Source: AC-32 sp963715575
GTDB lineage: Bacteria; Actinomycetota; Thermoleophilia; Gaiellales; Gaiellaceae
Assembly: GCA_963715575.1 (NCBI GenBank)
Contig: OY970250.1
Coordinates: 2,108,001-2,172,000, forward strand
Direction: 5' to 3'
DNA length: 64,000 bases
Shown: piece after piece, positions 38,657 through 48,261 of the stretch
Position numbering within the stretch: position 1 is the stretch's first letter
Layout of the letters: every line of letters starts with the position of its first letter
Made by a program: the position numbers and the translations under genes
Notes under the pieces: generated by a model
Told to the model about the DNA's origin: nothing
What the model saw: the letters and a program-made list of their open reading frames with translations, nothing else
Database searches by the model: none

Positions 38657-41521
38657 ATGTCTGCCGTCCGTCGAGTAGCCCTTCTGCTGATGTTCGCGCT
38701 GCTCGCAGTCCCCACGAGCGCGCTTGGTCGCGAATGGCCCGTCCACGACTCGGGCAACCCGCACGCCGATCCTGCGGCTCATCACAGCCTGCGCCAGCCG
38801 GTCACCGACCAGAACTTCTACTTCGTGATGGCCGACCGTTTCGAGAACGGCGATCCGGCCAACGACAACGGCGGCCTCCCGCCAGGGACCGGCGCAGGAC
38901 AGTCCGGCTTCGACCCGACCGGAAAGGGTTGGTACCACGGCGGCGACCTCAAGGGCCTCACCGCGAAGCTCGACTACATCAAGCGCCTCGGCACGACCGC
39001 GCTCTGGCTGACGCCGAGCTTCAAGAACAAGGCGGTGCAGCCCGAGGACCGCTCGGCCGGGTACCACGGTTATTGGATCACGGACTTCACTCGCATCGAC
39101 CCGCACCTCGGGACCAATCAGGATCTCCGCGATCTCGTGGACGCCGCGCACGCGCGCGGGATCAAGGTCTACTTCGACATCATCACCAACCACACCGCGG
39201 ACGTGATCAAGTACACGGAGGGCGGCCGGATGCCCTACGTGTCGAAGGACCAGTCGCCGTACCGCACGTCCGGCGGGACCCCCTTCGACGATCGCGACTT
39301 CGCGGGCGGCAGCTTCTTCCCCTCACTCGCGCCGTCCGGTCAGCCGTCATGCTCGGCTCCGCCCGCCGCATTCAGCAGCTTTCCCTACCACCCGTGCGTG
39401 CCGGACGCGGAGCGAGACGTGAAGGTTCCCGCCTGGCTGAACGACGTGAGCCTTTACCACAACCGCGGCGATACCACCTTCACCGGCGAAAACTCCCAGT
39501 ACGGCGACTTCTTCGGGCTCGACGACCTGTTCACCGAGAACCCGCGCGTCGTCGAGGGGATGATCGAGATCTACAAGACCTGGATCCACGACTTCCGCAT
39601 CGACGGGTTCCGGATGGACACGATGAAGCACGTCGACGATGCGTTCTGGCTCAGGTTCGCGCCCCAGATCGAGGGCTACGCCAAGTCGCAGGGCATCCGG
39701 GACTTCTACATGTTCGGCGAGGTGGCCGAGGACTTCAGCCGGCCGATCACCTCGCACTACATGACGCACGACAGGGTGCAGGGCGTCCTCGACTTCCCGT
39801 TCCAGACGGCGGCCACCCGCTTCGCCGCGCAATCGGCGCCCACCGACGGGCTGCGCGACTTCTTCGCCGACGACGACTGGTACACGGACGGCGACTCGAA
39901 CGTCTACAACCTCCCGACCTTCCTGGGGAACCACGACCGCGGCCGCATCGGCATGTTCGTCCGCAACGCGAACCCCGGAGCGACCGAGGACGAGCTGTTG
40001 CGGCGCGACGAGCTGGCGCACGAGCTCATGTACTTCTCGCGCGGCAACCCGGTCGTCTACTACGGGGACGAGCAAGGCTTCACGGGCGCGGGCGGCGACC
40101 AGGACGCGCGGCAGGACATGTTCCCGTCGCAGGATCTGCAGTACAACAACCTGAGCGACCCGATCCCGGGTGACGACGGGGCCGGTAACAACGACGACAT
40201 CGGCTCGGACGCCACGCCGATGGACGCCAACTTCGACCTATCGCACCCGCTCTACCGCAAGCTCGCGCTGCTCGCCGACGTCACGCGGCAGAACCCGGCG
40301 CTGCGCGACGGGGCGGAGCAAGTGCGCTACTCCTCGCCGTCCCCAGGGATCTACGCCTTCTCGCGCATCGACCGCGAGCACCGCTACGAGTACGTGGTCG
40401 CACTGAACAACTCGGAGCAGGGGGCCTCGGCGTCGGTGCCGACGTTCGTTCCGAACAGCCGCTGGGAGCGAATCTACGGCGACGGCCCCGACCGGCTATG
40501 GAGCGGCAGTGACAAGCGGCTCGGCGTCACGGTCGGACCGCTCTCGACGGTCGTGTACCGCTCGAAGAAGCACATCCCACGAAGCCACGAGGCACCGCCG
40601 GTCTCGCTCCTTGTGCCGGAAATGGGTCGCGATCGGCTTGAGGTGCGCGCGGATGTCTCCGGCGACTCCTTCTACGAGGTGACCTTCCTCGCAAAGGTCG
40701 GCAACGGCCGCTGGCGGGACGTCGGTACCGACGACAACGCGCCGTACCGCGTCTTCGACGACGTCTCGGACGTCGCGCCGGGCACGACGATCCAGTACCG
40801 CGCGATCGTGCTCGACGACGCCGAGCACACCCGCTCGAGCTCGGTGCGGAGCTCGGTGGTCGCGCCGCCGGCGATCACGCTCGAGGCGCCGAACGAGGGG
40901 CAGCGCGTACGCGGCATCGTCGAGGTGCGCGCCACGGCCACGCCCGAGCACCCGAACTACGTCGTCACGTTCGAGCGCTCGGTCGACGGCGGCCCTTTCA
41001 CAACGGTGGGCACGGACGACTCCTCGCCCGTCTACACCATCTTCGACGACACCTCGAGCCTCGCCGACGGCGCGCATGTGACCTACCGCGCCGTGCTGAC
41101 GTACGCACCGGGGCAGACCGTCACGAGCGACACGCGGACGGTCACTATCGTCCAGGCGCGGGTGACGACGGCGATCATCCACTACAAGCGGCCGGACGGC
41201 GCCTACCCGGCCTGGGGGCTGCACCTGTGGGGAGACGGCCTCGCTTCGGGCGAGGCGACGGCCGACTGGACGAGCCCGACGCCGTTCGAGGGCGTCGACG
41301 CCTACGGCGCCGAGCACGTGATCGGCATCGCCGACGACACGAAGCGCGTGGGCTTCATCGTCCACGGGCGGCCTCCGCTCACCGACCCGAACGTCAAGGA
41401 CACCGATGCGGACCGCTTCTTCATCCCGCTTGCGACACCGGAGATCTGGCTGAGACAGGGCGACCCGCGGATCTTCAGCTGCGCCGCCGCAGACGACAGC
41501 TGCGTGGTGCCGTCGGCGTAG
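38657..41521 (+). CDS. secreted GH13 alpha-amylase/pullulanase-type enzyme with CBM41-like tail
   Basis: The 954-residue protein has a signal peptide (VALLLMFALLAVPTSALG) and a GH13 barrel with the catalytic triad Asp321 (GFRMDTMKH), Glu355 (MFGEVAED) and Asp427 (LGNHDRGR). A beta-domain follows. Two related Ig/Fn3-like repeats come next (about residues 660-855; each has VGTDDNAPY or VGTDDSSPVY and a VTYRA/IQYRA strand). A pullulanase-associated domain closes the protein (IIHYKRPDGAYPAWGLHLW). It would degrade starch or glycogen outside the cell. AGGAGG at 38645-38650 fixes ATG 38657. Confidence 0.9.
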   Translation: MSAVRRVALLLMFALLAVPTSALGREWPVHDSGNPHADPAAHHSLRQPVTDQNFYFVMADRFENGDPANDNGGLPPGTGAGQSGFDPTGKGWYHGGDLKGLTAKLDYIKRLGTTALWLTPSFKNKAVQPEDRSAGYHGYWITDFTRIDPHLGTNQDLRDLVDAAHARGIKVYFDIITNHTADVIKYTEGGRMPYVSKDQSPYRTSGGTPFDDRDFAGGSFFPSLAPSGQPSCSAPPAAFSSFPYHPCVPDAERDVKVPAWLNDVSLYHNRGDTTFTGENSQYGDFFGLDDLFTENPRVVEGMIEIYKTWIHDFRIDGFRMDTMKHVDDAFWLRFAPQIEGYAKSQGIRDFYMFGEVAEDFSRPITSHYMTHDRVQGVLDFPFQTAATRFAAQSAPTDGLRDFFADDDWYTDGDSNVYNLPTFLGNHDRGRIGMFVRNANPGATEDELLRRDELAHELMYFSRGNPVVYYGDEQGFTGAGGDQDARQDMFPSQDLQYNNLSDPIPGDDGAGNNDDIGSDATPMDANFDLSHPLYRKLALLADVTRQNPALRDGAEQVRYSSPSPGIYAFSRIDREHRYEYVVALNNSEQGASASVPTFVPNSRWERIYGDGPDRLWSGSDKRLGVTVGPLSTVVYRSKKHIPRSHEAPPVSLLVPEMGRDRLEVRADVSGDSFYEVTFLAKVGNGRWRDVGTDDNAPYRVFDDVSDVAPGTTIQYRAIVLDDAEHTRSSSVRSSVVAPPAITLEAPNEGQRVRGIVEVRATATPEHPNYVVTFERSVDGGPFTTVGTDDSSPVYTIFDDTSSLADGAHVTYRAVLTYAPGQTVTSDTRTVTIVQARVTTAIIHYKRPDGAYPAWGLHLWGDGLASGEATADWTSPTPFEGVDAYGAEHVIGIADDTKRVGFIVHGRPPLTDPNVKDTDADRFFIPLATPEIWLRQGDPRIFSCAAADDSCVVPSA

Positions 41522-41550
41522 GGAAGGTGGGGACGCCGGCATGGCGGGGC

Positions 41551-41556
41551 TAGACT
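41551..41556 (+). promoter_or_regulatory. -10 box TAGACT heading the six-gene operon
   Basis: TAGACT, six bases, GTG 41563; no SD. Confidence 0.55.
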
Positions 41557-41562
41557 CCCGCC

Positions 41563-42744
41563 GTGCCGGCCGACCCGCTGAGCTCCGAGCAGCGCGAGAT
41601 CCGCGACCTGGTGCGCGACCTGGCGCGCGAGCGCGTGGCCCCGCGCGCGGCCGAAATCGACAAGTCGGCCGAGTTCCCCTGGGACCTGGTGGAGCTGATG
41701 CGCGAGCACGACCTGCTCGGGCTGCCGTTCGAGGAGCAATACGGTGGCACGGGCACGGGCGCACTGCTGGTGCTCGTCGCGATCGAGGAGCTGTCGAAGG
41801 TCTGCGCCACGACCGGGCTGATCCTCGCCGTGCAGGAGCTGGGCTCGCTCGGGATCAAGCTCGCCGGCAGCGACGAGCAGAAGGAGCGCTGGCTTCCGCG
41901 CCTGGCGAGCGGCGAGTGGCTGCCCGCCTACGCGCTCACCGAGCCGGGCTCGGGCTCCGACTCGGCCGCGATGCGCACCGAGGCCCGCCGCGAGGGCGAC
42001 GAGTACGTGCTCAACGGCGGCAAGCGCTTCATCACGAACGCCGGCGTCGCGCACCTCTACGTCGTCTTCGCCAAGACCGACCCGGACGCCGGTCACGCGG
42101 GGATCTCGGCCTTCGTGGTCGAGGCCGACGCGCCCGGCTTCGAAGTCGGGCGGATCGAGCCGAAGATGGGGATCAAGGGCTCGACGACCGGCGAGATCTT
42201 CTTCAACGACTGCCGCATCCCGGCCGACAACCTGCTCGGCGAGGAGGGCGAGGGCTTCCGCATCGCGATGCGGATCCTCGACCGCTCGCGGCCCGGGATC
42301 GGCGCGCAGGGCCTCGGCCTCGCGCAGGGCGCGACCGACTACGCGCTCGAGTACGCGCAGACGCGCGAGACGATGGGCAAGCCGATCGTCCAGCACCAGC
42401 TGATCGCCGGGATGCTGGCCGACATGGAGACCAAGTGCGAGGCAGCGCGCGGGCTGCTCTACAAGTGCGGGCAGCTGATCGACGAGGGCGCGGACGGGCA
42501 GGAGCTGTCGAAGATCTCCGCGATGGCCAAGCTCTACTGCACGGACGTGGCGATGGAGGTCACGACCGACGCGGTGCAGATCCTCGGCGGCTATGGCTAC
42601 ATCCAGGAGTACCCCGTCGAACGGATGATGCGCGACGCGAAGATCACGCAGATCTACGAGGGCACGAACCAGATCCAGCGGCTCGTGATCGCGCGCGAGA
42701 TGGTCAAGGAGCAGCGCTCGTCCTTGCTCGCCGGCGTTGGCTAG
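41563..42744 (+). CDS. acyl-CoA dehydrogenase
   Basis: The 393-residue flavoenzyme has the FAD/substrate signature YALTEPGSGSD, KRFITNAG, and the C-terminal region with IYEGTNQIQRLVIARE, where the Glu of YEGT is the catalytic base in short-chain enzymes. It oxidises acyl-CoA to enoyl-CoA with electrons passed to ETF. It is the first gene of an operon in which the next four genes each overlap by 8 bp. Confidence 0.93.
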   Translation: MPADPLSSEQREIRDLVRDLARERVAPRAAEIDKSAEFPWDLVELMREHDLLGLPFEEQYGGTGTGALLVLVAIEELSKVCATTGLILAVQELGSLGIKLAGSDEQKERWLPRLASGEWLPAYALTEPGSGSDSAAMRTEARREGDEYVLNGGKRFITNAGVAHLYVVFAKTDPDAGHAGISAFVVEADAPGFEVGRIEPKMGIKGSTTGEIFFNDCRIPADNLLGEEGEGFRIAMRILDRSRPGIGAQGLGLAQGATDYALEYAQTRETMGKPIVQHQLIAGMLADMETKCEAARGLLYKCGQLIDEGADGQELSKISAMAKLYCTDVAMEVTTDAVQILGGYGYIQEYPVERMMRDAKITQIYEGTNQIQRLVIAREMVKEQRSSLLAGVG

Positions 42745-43492
42745 AGAAGCCCCGCCCGATGCCTTCGGGCGCACGGCTCGCGAGTACGAGCTTGGCCGGC
42801 CGGGCTGGCCGGAGGAGCTGCTCGACCAGATGGTCGCCGAGCTCGGGCTCGATGCGAGCGCTGAGGTGCTCGACCTCGGGGCCGGCACCGGCAAGCTAAC
42901 CCGCGAGCTCGTGCCGCGGTTCGCTCGGGTCGTGGCGGTGGAGCCGGACGACGCGATGCGCGCCGTGCTGGAAGAGGTCGTGCCGGGAGCGGAGGCCCTC
43001 GCCGGTCATGGCGAGGCGATCCCGCTCGAGGACGAGAGCGTCGACGCGGTCTTCTCGGCCGAGGCGTTCCACTGGTTTGCCACGGACGAGTCGGTCGGCG
43101 AGATCGCCCGCGTTCTCCGTCCGCGCGGGGCGCTCGTGATCTTCTGGAACATCCCGGTCGAGTTCGCGCAGCTCGGCGACGAAGCGGAGGCCGTGATCGA
43201 CGAGGCGTTCGAGCGCGGGGGCGTGCCGGGCCTGCCGCGCGTGCTCTCCGGGGAGTGGCGGCGACCGATCGAGGACGGCCCGTTCGAGGAGCTGCGCGAG
43301 GCCGAGGTCGAGCGCGACGTCCTCAACACGCGCGACGAGTGGATCGCGAACCTGCTCTCGGTCAGCTCGATCGCCCACCAGCCGGAGGAGGACCGGGCGG
43401 CGTTCGCAGCCCGACTGCAGGAGCTCGTGCCCGCCGACCACGAGGTGCGCCGCCGGATCCGCACCGTCGCTCACTGGACCCGCCGTGTCTGA
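42737..43492 (+). CDS. class I SAM-dependent methyltransferase (copy 1)
   Basis: The 251-residue protein has SAM motif I VLDLGAGTGKLTREL, the acidic loop VVAVEPDD and the motif SVDAVFSAEAFHWF. It resembles ubiquinone/menaquinone-type or small-molecule methyltransferases (Methyltransf_11). The TTG start at 42737 overlaps the preceding stop as TTGGCTAG. The next gene is a clear paralogue, with the same HWTRR C-terminus, so this is a tandem duplication. Confidence 0.85.
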   Translation: MAREAPPDAFGRTAREYELGRPGWPEELLDQMVAELGLDASAEVLDLGAGTGKLTRELVPRFARVVAVEPDDAMRAVLEEVVPGAEALAGHGEAIPLEDESVDAVFSAEAFHWFATDESVGEIARVLRPRGALVIFWNIPVEFAQLGDEAEAVIDEAFERGGVPGLPRVLSGEWRRPIEDGPFEELREAEVERDVLNTRDEWIANLLSVSSIAHQPEEDRAAFAARLQELVPADHEVRRRIRTVAHWTRRV

Positions 43493-44255
43493 GCTCGCCT
43501 TCAGCTTCGGCCGGATCGCCGCGGAGTACGACGACGTGCGGCCCGAGTACGCGCCGGAGGCGCTGGATCGCGCCGCGGAGGTGCTCGGCCTCGACGACGG
43601 CTCACGCGTCGTCGACCTGGCCGCGGGCTCGGGCAAGCTGACGCGCGCACTCGCGCCGCGGTTCGCCGAGGTCGTGGCCGTCGAGCCGAACGACGAGATG
43701 CGCGCCGTGCTGGCCGGGCGCTCGGCCGACATCCGGGTGCTCGCAGGGACGGCCGAGCGGATGCCGCTGCCGGACGACTTCGCGGACGCGGTCTTCGTCG
43801 GCGACGCCTTCCACTGGTTCGACGGGCCGGCCGCCGTCGCCGAGCTCGCGCGGGTCGTCCGGCCAGGCGGCGGCGTCGCGCTGCTCTGGAACCACTGGTG
43901 GAGCGACGGCGACGATCGGACCGTGAACACGCTCGACCCGCCGCTTCCCGCGGAGGCCCAGGTGCTGTTCGACGAGATCTACGTCAGCTCTGGCCGGGCG
44001 GCCGCACGCACCGAGATGGCGGATCCGCTCGACGCGTTCGCGGGCGGGTCCTTCGCGCCGCTCGCCGAGGAGGCGTTCGCTCGCACCGAGCAGCTTTCGG
44101 GCAAGGAGGTGGTCGATCTCTTCGCCACGGTCAGCGCGGCCGCCTCGCTTCCGCCCGCCGAGCGCGACGAGTTGAAGCGCGCGGTGCTCGCGCTGCTCGA
44201 GCCGTCGTACCGGCTCGAGGTCACTGCCGAGCTCCACTGGACGCGCCGTGCCTGA
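43485..44255 (+). CDS. class I SAM-dependent methyltransferase (copy 2)
   Basis: The 256-residue protein has SAM motif I VVDLAAGSGKLTRAL, acidic loop VVAVEPNDEM, and ADAVFVGDAFHWF. It is a paralogue of the preceding gene, and both end in HWTRR. GTG 43485 overlaps that gene by eight bases (GTGTCTGA). The substrate is unknown. Confidence 0.85.
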   Translation: MSELAFSFGRIAAEYDDVRPEYAPEALDRAAEVLGLDDGSRVVDLAAGSGKLTRALAPRFAEVVAVEPNDEMRAVLAGRSADIRVLAGTAERMPLPDDFADAVFVGDAFHWFDGPAAVAELARVVRPGGGVALLWNHWWSDGDDRTVNTLDPPLPAEAQVLFDEIYVSSGRAAARTEMADPLDAFAGGSFAPLAEEAFARTEQLSGKEVVDLFATVSAAASLPPAERDELKRAVLALLEPSYRLEVTAELHWTRRA

Positions 44256-45168
44256 CGTGGAGCTCGAGGTCGGCCGCCGCCGCGTGCGGCTGACGAGCCC
44301 GGACAAGCTCCTCTTTCCGGGCGACGGCGTGACCAAGCGCGACCTGGCCGACTACTACGCCGCGATCGGCGACACTATGGTGCCGCATCTGCGCAACCGG
44401 CCGTTCACGCTCAAGCGCTACCCGTACGGCATCCGGGGCCAGCCCTACTTCGCCAAGCAGGCGCCGAAGGGCAAGCCGTCGTGGGTGCCGACGCGGCAGT
44501 TCCGGACCTGGCCGAGGGAGGGCGGCTCGCGGCTCGTCGACTTCGCGCTCGTGAACGAGCCGGCGGCGGCCGTCTGGATGGTGCAGATGAACTGCATCGA
44601 CATGAACGCCTGGTACTCGCGCGTGGACAAGCCCGAGCGGCCGGACTACGTCGTCTTCGACCTCGATCCGCCGGAGTCGCGCAACGGCTTCGCGCAGGCG
44701 ATCGAGGTCGCGCACCTCGTCCACGAGGCGCTCGAGCGGCTCGAGCTGCGCTCGTACGTGAAGACGAGCGGGGCCGACGGGATCCACGTGCTCGTGCCGA
44801 TCACTCGGCGCTCCACCTACAAGGACACCTACGAGCTCGCGGAGCTCGTCTCGCGAGGGCTCGAGGCCGAGCACCCCGGGCTGGTGACGACGGAATGGCT
44901 GAAGAAGAAGCGGCGCGGAGTGCTCGTCGACCACCGCCAGAACGGCCACGGCAAGACGATCGCGTCGGCCTACTCGGTGCGGCCTAAGCCGGGCGCGCCG
45001 GTCTCGACGCCGCTGCGCTGGGAGGAGCTGGGCCCGAAGGTGCGGCCGCGCGACTTCGGCATGCAGGAGGCGCTCAAGCGCGTCGAGAAGCACGGCGACC
45101 TGTTCGAGCCGGTGCTCAAGGGTGGGCAGGCGCTCCGGCCGGCCCTCCGCGCGCTCCGGAGTGAGTAG
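44248..45168 (+). CDS. stand-alone LigD-type polymerase/primase (NHEJ)
   Basis: The 306-residue protein is an archaeo-eukaryotic primase-type polymerase domain like the N-terminal module of LigD: TSPDKLLFPGDGVTKRDLA, the metal-binding FDLDPP, SGADGIHVLVPI and KGKPSWVP. These fill gaps and add ribonucleotides at double-strand breaks. No ligase or nuclease domain and no Ku gene is present in the window. GTG 44248 overlaps the previous gene by eight bases (GTGCCTGA). Confidence 0.9.
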   Translation: MPDVELEVGRRRVRLTSPDKLLFPGDGVTKRDLADYYAAIGDTMVPHLRNRPFTLKRYPYGIRGQPYFAKQAPKGKPSWVPTRQFRTWPREGGSRLVDFALVNEPAAAVWMVQMNCIDMNAWYSRVDKPERPDYVVFDLDPPESRNGFAQAIEVAHLVHEALERLELRSYVKTSGADGIHVLVPITRRSTYKDTYELAELVSRGLEAEHPGLVTTEWLKKKRRGVLVDHRQNGHGKTIASAYSVRPKPGAPVSTPLRWEELGPKVRPRDFGMQEALKRVEKHGDLFEPVLKGGQALRPALRALRSE

Positions 45169-46591
45169 CGCCCTCGTCGTCGGCTCGGGGCCGAACGGCC
45201 TCTCGGCGGCGATCGTGCTGCTCCAACACGGCATGAAGGTCGAGGTGCGCGAGGCCGCGGACCGGGTCGGCGGCGGCCTCCACTCGGAGGAGCTGACGCT
45301 GCCGGGCTTCGTCCACGACGTCTGCGCCACCGTGCTCCCGCTCGCGGCGGGGTCGCCGTTCTTCCGGACGCTCGGCCTCGACGTGCAGTGGATCCACCCG
45401 CAAGCGCCGGCCGCGCACCCGCTCGACGACGGGACGGCCGTCATGCTGGAGCGCGGGCTCGCGGAGACCGCGGACGGCCTCGGGCGCGACGGCGCCGCGT
45501 ATCGCCGGCTGGTCGAGCCGCTCGTGGACGCCTGGGAGGAGCTTTCGCCCACGGTGCTCGGCCGGCTGCTGCCTCCGACGCGGCGGACGCTGCGCACACT
45601 GAGGGCGGTCGGCCCGGGTGCGCTTGCGAGGGCGACGCAGGCCGCGCTCGGTGACTCGCGCTCCGTGGCGGAGTCGCTGTTCGAGACCGAGCGTGCACGC
45701 GCGTGGTTCGCCGGCCACTGCGCCCATTCGATGCTGCCGCTCGAGCGCCGCCCGAGCGCGGGCGTCGGCCTGGCGCTGACCGTGTTGGCGCATGCAGTCG
45801 GCTGGCCCCTCGCCCGCGGCGGTGCCTCCGCGCTGAGCGACGCGCTCGCAGAACGGGTGCGCGGCCTCGGCGGCACGATCGTGACCGGCTCGCGCGTGGA
45901 CGAGCTGCCGCGCGACCGGCTCGTGCTCGCCGACGTCGTCCCGCGTGAGCTCGTCCGGCTCGCGCGCGGGCGCCTGCCCGGGCGCTACGAGCAGCGCCTT
46001 CTGCGCTACCGCCACGGCCCGGGGGCGTTCAAGGTCGACTGGGCGCTCGACGGCCCGATCCCATGGCGTGCCGAGGCGTGCCGCCGCGCCGGCACCGTCC
46101 ACCTCGGCGGCACGCTCGACGAGATCTCGCACTCGGAGTGGGGGGCGTGGTCGGGCCGGACGGTCGAGCGGCCCTTCGTGCTGCTCGTCCAGCCGACGCT
46201 GTTCGACGCGACCCGCGCGCCGGCGGAAACGCACGTCGCGTGGGCCTACTGTCACGTGCCGAACGGGTGCGAGGAGGACCTCACCGAGCGGATCGAGGCG
46301 CAGGTCGAGCGCTTCGCGCCCGGGTTCCGCGAGCTCGTGCTGGCGCGCTCCGCGCTCGGGCCGGCCGAGCTGGAGGCCCACAACCGCAACCTGGTGGGCG
46401 GCGACCTGAACGGCGGCGCGATGGACCTGCCGCAGCTGGTCGCGCGGCCGACCCTGCGCGCGTATGCGACCCCGCTCGACGGTATCTACCTCTGCTCTGC
46501 CGCGACTCCGCCCGGCGGCGGCGTGCACGGCATGTGCGGGTACTGGGCGGCGCGATTGGCTTTGGCTGATCTGGAAAGGAGGCGGTCGTGA
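45161..46591 (+). CDS. FAD/NAD(P)-dependent oxidoreductase, phytoene-desaturase-like
   Basis: The 476-residue protein has a dinucleotide-binding motif (ALVVGSGPNGLSAAIVLLQ) and the GG motif (ADRVGGGLHSEEL). The C-terminal segment GGGVHGMCGYWAAR closes the FAD site. Relatives desaturate or isomerise carotenoids and other lipids. GTG 45161 overlaps the polymerase stop by eight bases (GTGAGTAG), and the end overlaps the MBL gene by four. Confidence 0.85.
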   Translation: MSSALVVGSGPNGLSAAIVLLQHGMKVEVREAADRVGGGLHSEELTLPGFVHDVCATVLPLAAGSPFFRTLGLDVQWIHPQAPAAHPLDDGTAVMLERGLAETADGLGRDGAAYRRLVEPLVDAWEELSPTVLGRLLPPTRRTLRTLRAVGPGALARATQAALGDSRSVAESLFETERARAWFAGHCAHSMLPLERRPSAGVGLALTVLAHAVGWPLARGGASALSDALAERVRGLGGTIVTGSRVDELPRDRLVLADVVPRELVRLARGRLPGRYEQRLLRYRHGPGAFKVDWALDGPIPWRAEACRRAGTVHLGGTLDEISHSEWGAWSGRTVERPFVLLVQPTLFDATRAPAETHVAWAYCHVPNGCEEDLTERIEAQVERFAPGFRELVLARSALGPAELEAHNRNLVGGDLNGGAMDLPQLVARPTLRAYATPLDGIYLCSAATPPGGGVHGMCGYWAARLALADLERRRS

Positions 46592-47325
46592 TCGCGAAGC
46601 TCTCCGACCACGTCGTCCGGCTCGGCAGCCCGCTCGTGAACTGGTTCCTGCTCGCGGGCGAGGATGGCGTCACGGTCGTCGACGCCGGGGCGCCGGGATA
46701 CCGCGACCAGCTCGGGCCCGGCTGCCGCGAGCTCGGGCGGGAGGAGTCGGACGTCAAGGCGGTCGTGCTCACCCACGCGCACGCCGACCACGTCGGCGTG
46801 GCGGAGATCCTGCGCAGCGAGCTGGGCGTGCCGGTGTACGTCCATTCCGGCGACGAGCAGCTTGCGAGGACCGCCAAGGCGCTGGGCAAGAACGAGGGCT
46901 CGCTGACGCCGTACCTGCGTCACGCGGCGGCCTGGAAGCTCCTTTGGGAGCTGACGCGGCAGGGCGCGATCAAGCCGCGCCCGATCCAGGAGGTGCGGAC
47001 CTTCGAGGGCGGCGCCGAGCTCGACGTGCCGGGAGGCCTGCGGGCCGTCCACACGCCCGGGCACACGGACGGGCATTGCGTGCTCGTCGCGGCGTCGGCC
47101 GGGGTCGCGTTCGCCGGGGACGCGATCTGCTCGCACAACCCGCTCACCGGCGCGCGCGGGCCGCAGCTGATGCCGAAGGCGCTCACGCACGACGTGGCGC
47201 AGGCGCTCGACTCGCTCGACCGGCTGTCCGGCCTCGGCGTCTCGCAGCTCCTTCCCGGCCACGGAGACCCGGTCGAGTCGCCCGACCAGGCCGTCGAGCA
47301 GGCAAAGCGCCTCGGCCCGACCTAG
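46588..47325 (+). CDS. MBL-fold metallo-hydrolase
   Basis: The 245-residue protein has the metal motif LTHAHADHVG and later ligands in HTPGHTDGHCVLV, FAGDAI and LPGHGDP. It may hydrolyse thioesters or lactones. AAGGAGG is placed 7-8 bases before GTG 46588, one of the few strong SD sites in the operon. It is the last operon gene; its stop interlocks (CTAG) with the convergent secreted-protein gene. Confidence 0.85.
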   Translation: MIAKLSDHVVRLGSPLVNWFLLAGEDGVTVVDAGAPGYRDQLGPGCRELGREESDVKAVVLTHAHADHVGVAEILRSELGVPVYVHSGDEQLARTAKALGKNEGSLTPYLRHAAAWKLLWELTRQGAIKPRPIQEVRTFEGGAELDVPGGLRAVHTPGHTDGHCVLVAASAGVAFAGDAICSHNPLTGARGPQLMPKALTHDVAQALDSLDRLSGLGVSQLLPGHGDPVESPDQAVEQAKRLGPT

Positions 47326-48236
47326 CTCGGGTGCAGCTTCGATGTGTCCACAACCTCAAAGTCGGAGCCCTTGACCCGGCCGAGCGTGTGCAGCTGGTCG
47401 TTCGACCAGCCGGGGCTCGGCGCGCCGCTGACGTACCAATCCGAGCCGTTGTCGGCGACCAGCATCCCGTAGCGCTTCAACGCGGTCAGCACGATCCGCG
47501 CCTGGCGCGGGAACGGCCGGATGTCGAAGCTCGCCTTCAGGCGCACGCGCAGGCCCATCGGCGGCAGGCTCGCGTCGGTCAGCGAGCTCGCGTAGTGCCG
47601 GGCGGGGTAGACGTAGGCACGCTGCGTGCGCTCGACCGTGAACCGGAGCGCGTGGTCGATCACCCCGCGCCTGGCCTCGTCCCAGCGTGCGAGCCCGGGG
47701 AAGATCGGCAGTCCGGCCGCATCCGCCGAGGTCCAGCCGGCGGGCCGGACGTGATTCGAGCGCAGGCTCCAGGTCGCGCCGGCCCAGGCGTGCCAGCGGC
47801 CGCCCTGCTTTTCGAGCCCGCCGAGCTCGTAGAGACGGCAGGCGTCGCGGTCGACCAGCAGGGCGTGGTGGTCGCTGCCGCCCTCGACGTGGACGTGCTT
47901 CGGGATCGGGTACCCGACGCGGTCGCTCTCGTCGGCGTACTCGAAGCTCACCTTGGCCCGCGGTGTCCTGTGCGTGACCACGTCGAACGGGATCCCGATC
48001 GGCGAGCCGTCCCAGAGGCCCGAGCCGAAGTCGGCGTGCAGGCCGGTGCCCGTCCCGATCGAGGCGATGATCGCGGCCGAGTTGCGCGCGACCGGGAGCT
48101 TGTCGACCCGTTTGTTCCACGGATTGCTGGCCGGGAAGACGTGGCACGTCGGCGCTGCCGGCACTCGCAGCGCGTACGCGGAGCCGCCTGCGCACATAAG
48201 CGCGGTGAGGACGACGGCAACAGCGGCGGCTCTCAC
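47322..48236 (-). CDS. secreted protein of unknown function (304 aa)
   Basis: The protein has a signal peptide (AVAVVLTALMCAGGSAYA) and an extracellular domain rich in Trp, Tyr and His: CHVFPASNPWNKRVDKLP, HVEGGSDHHALLVDRDACRLYEL and DNGSDWYVSGAP. Two cysteines could form a disulfide. The pattern of an Asn-Pro-Trp-Asn start and a DHH centre recurs in secreted actinobacterial proteins that I cannot assign. It is possibly a carbohydrate-active or hydrolytic fold. The GTG 48236 start has no clear SD. Confidence 0.7.
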   Translation of the reverse strand: MRAAAVAVVLTALMCAGGSAYALRVPAAPTCHVFPASNPWNKRVDKLPVARNSAAIIASIGTGTGLHADFGSGLWDGSPIGIPFDVVTHRTPRAKVSFEYADESDRVGYPIPKHVHVEGGSDHHALLVDRDACRLYELGGLEKQGGRWHAWAGATWSLRSNHVRPAGWTSADAAGLPIFPGLARWDEARRGVIDHALRFTVERTQRAYVYPARHYASSLTDASLPPMGLRVRLKASFDIRPFPRQARIVLTALKRYGMLVADNGSDWYVSGAPSPGWSNDQLHTLGRVKGSDFEVVDTSKLHPS

Positions 48237-48261
48237 GCCTTCCCTATCGGCGCGCGGAGCG

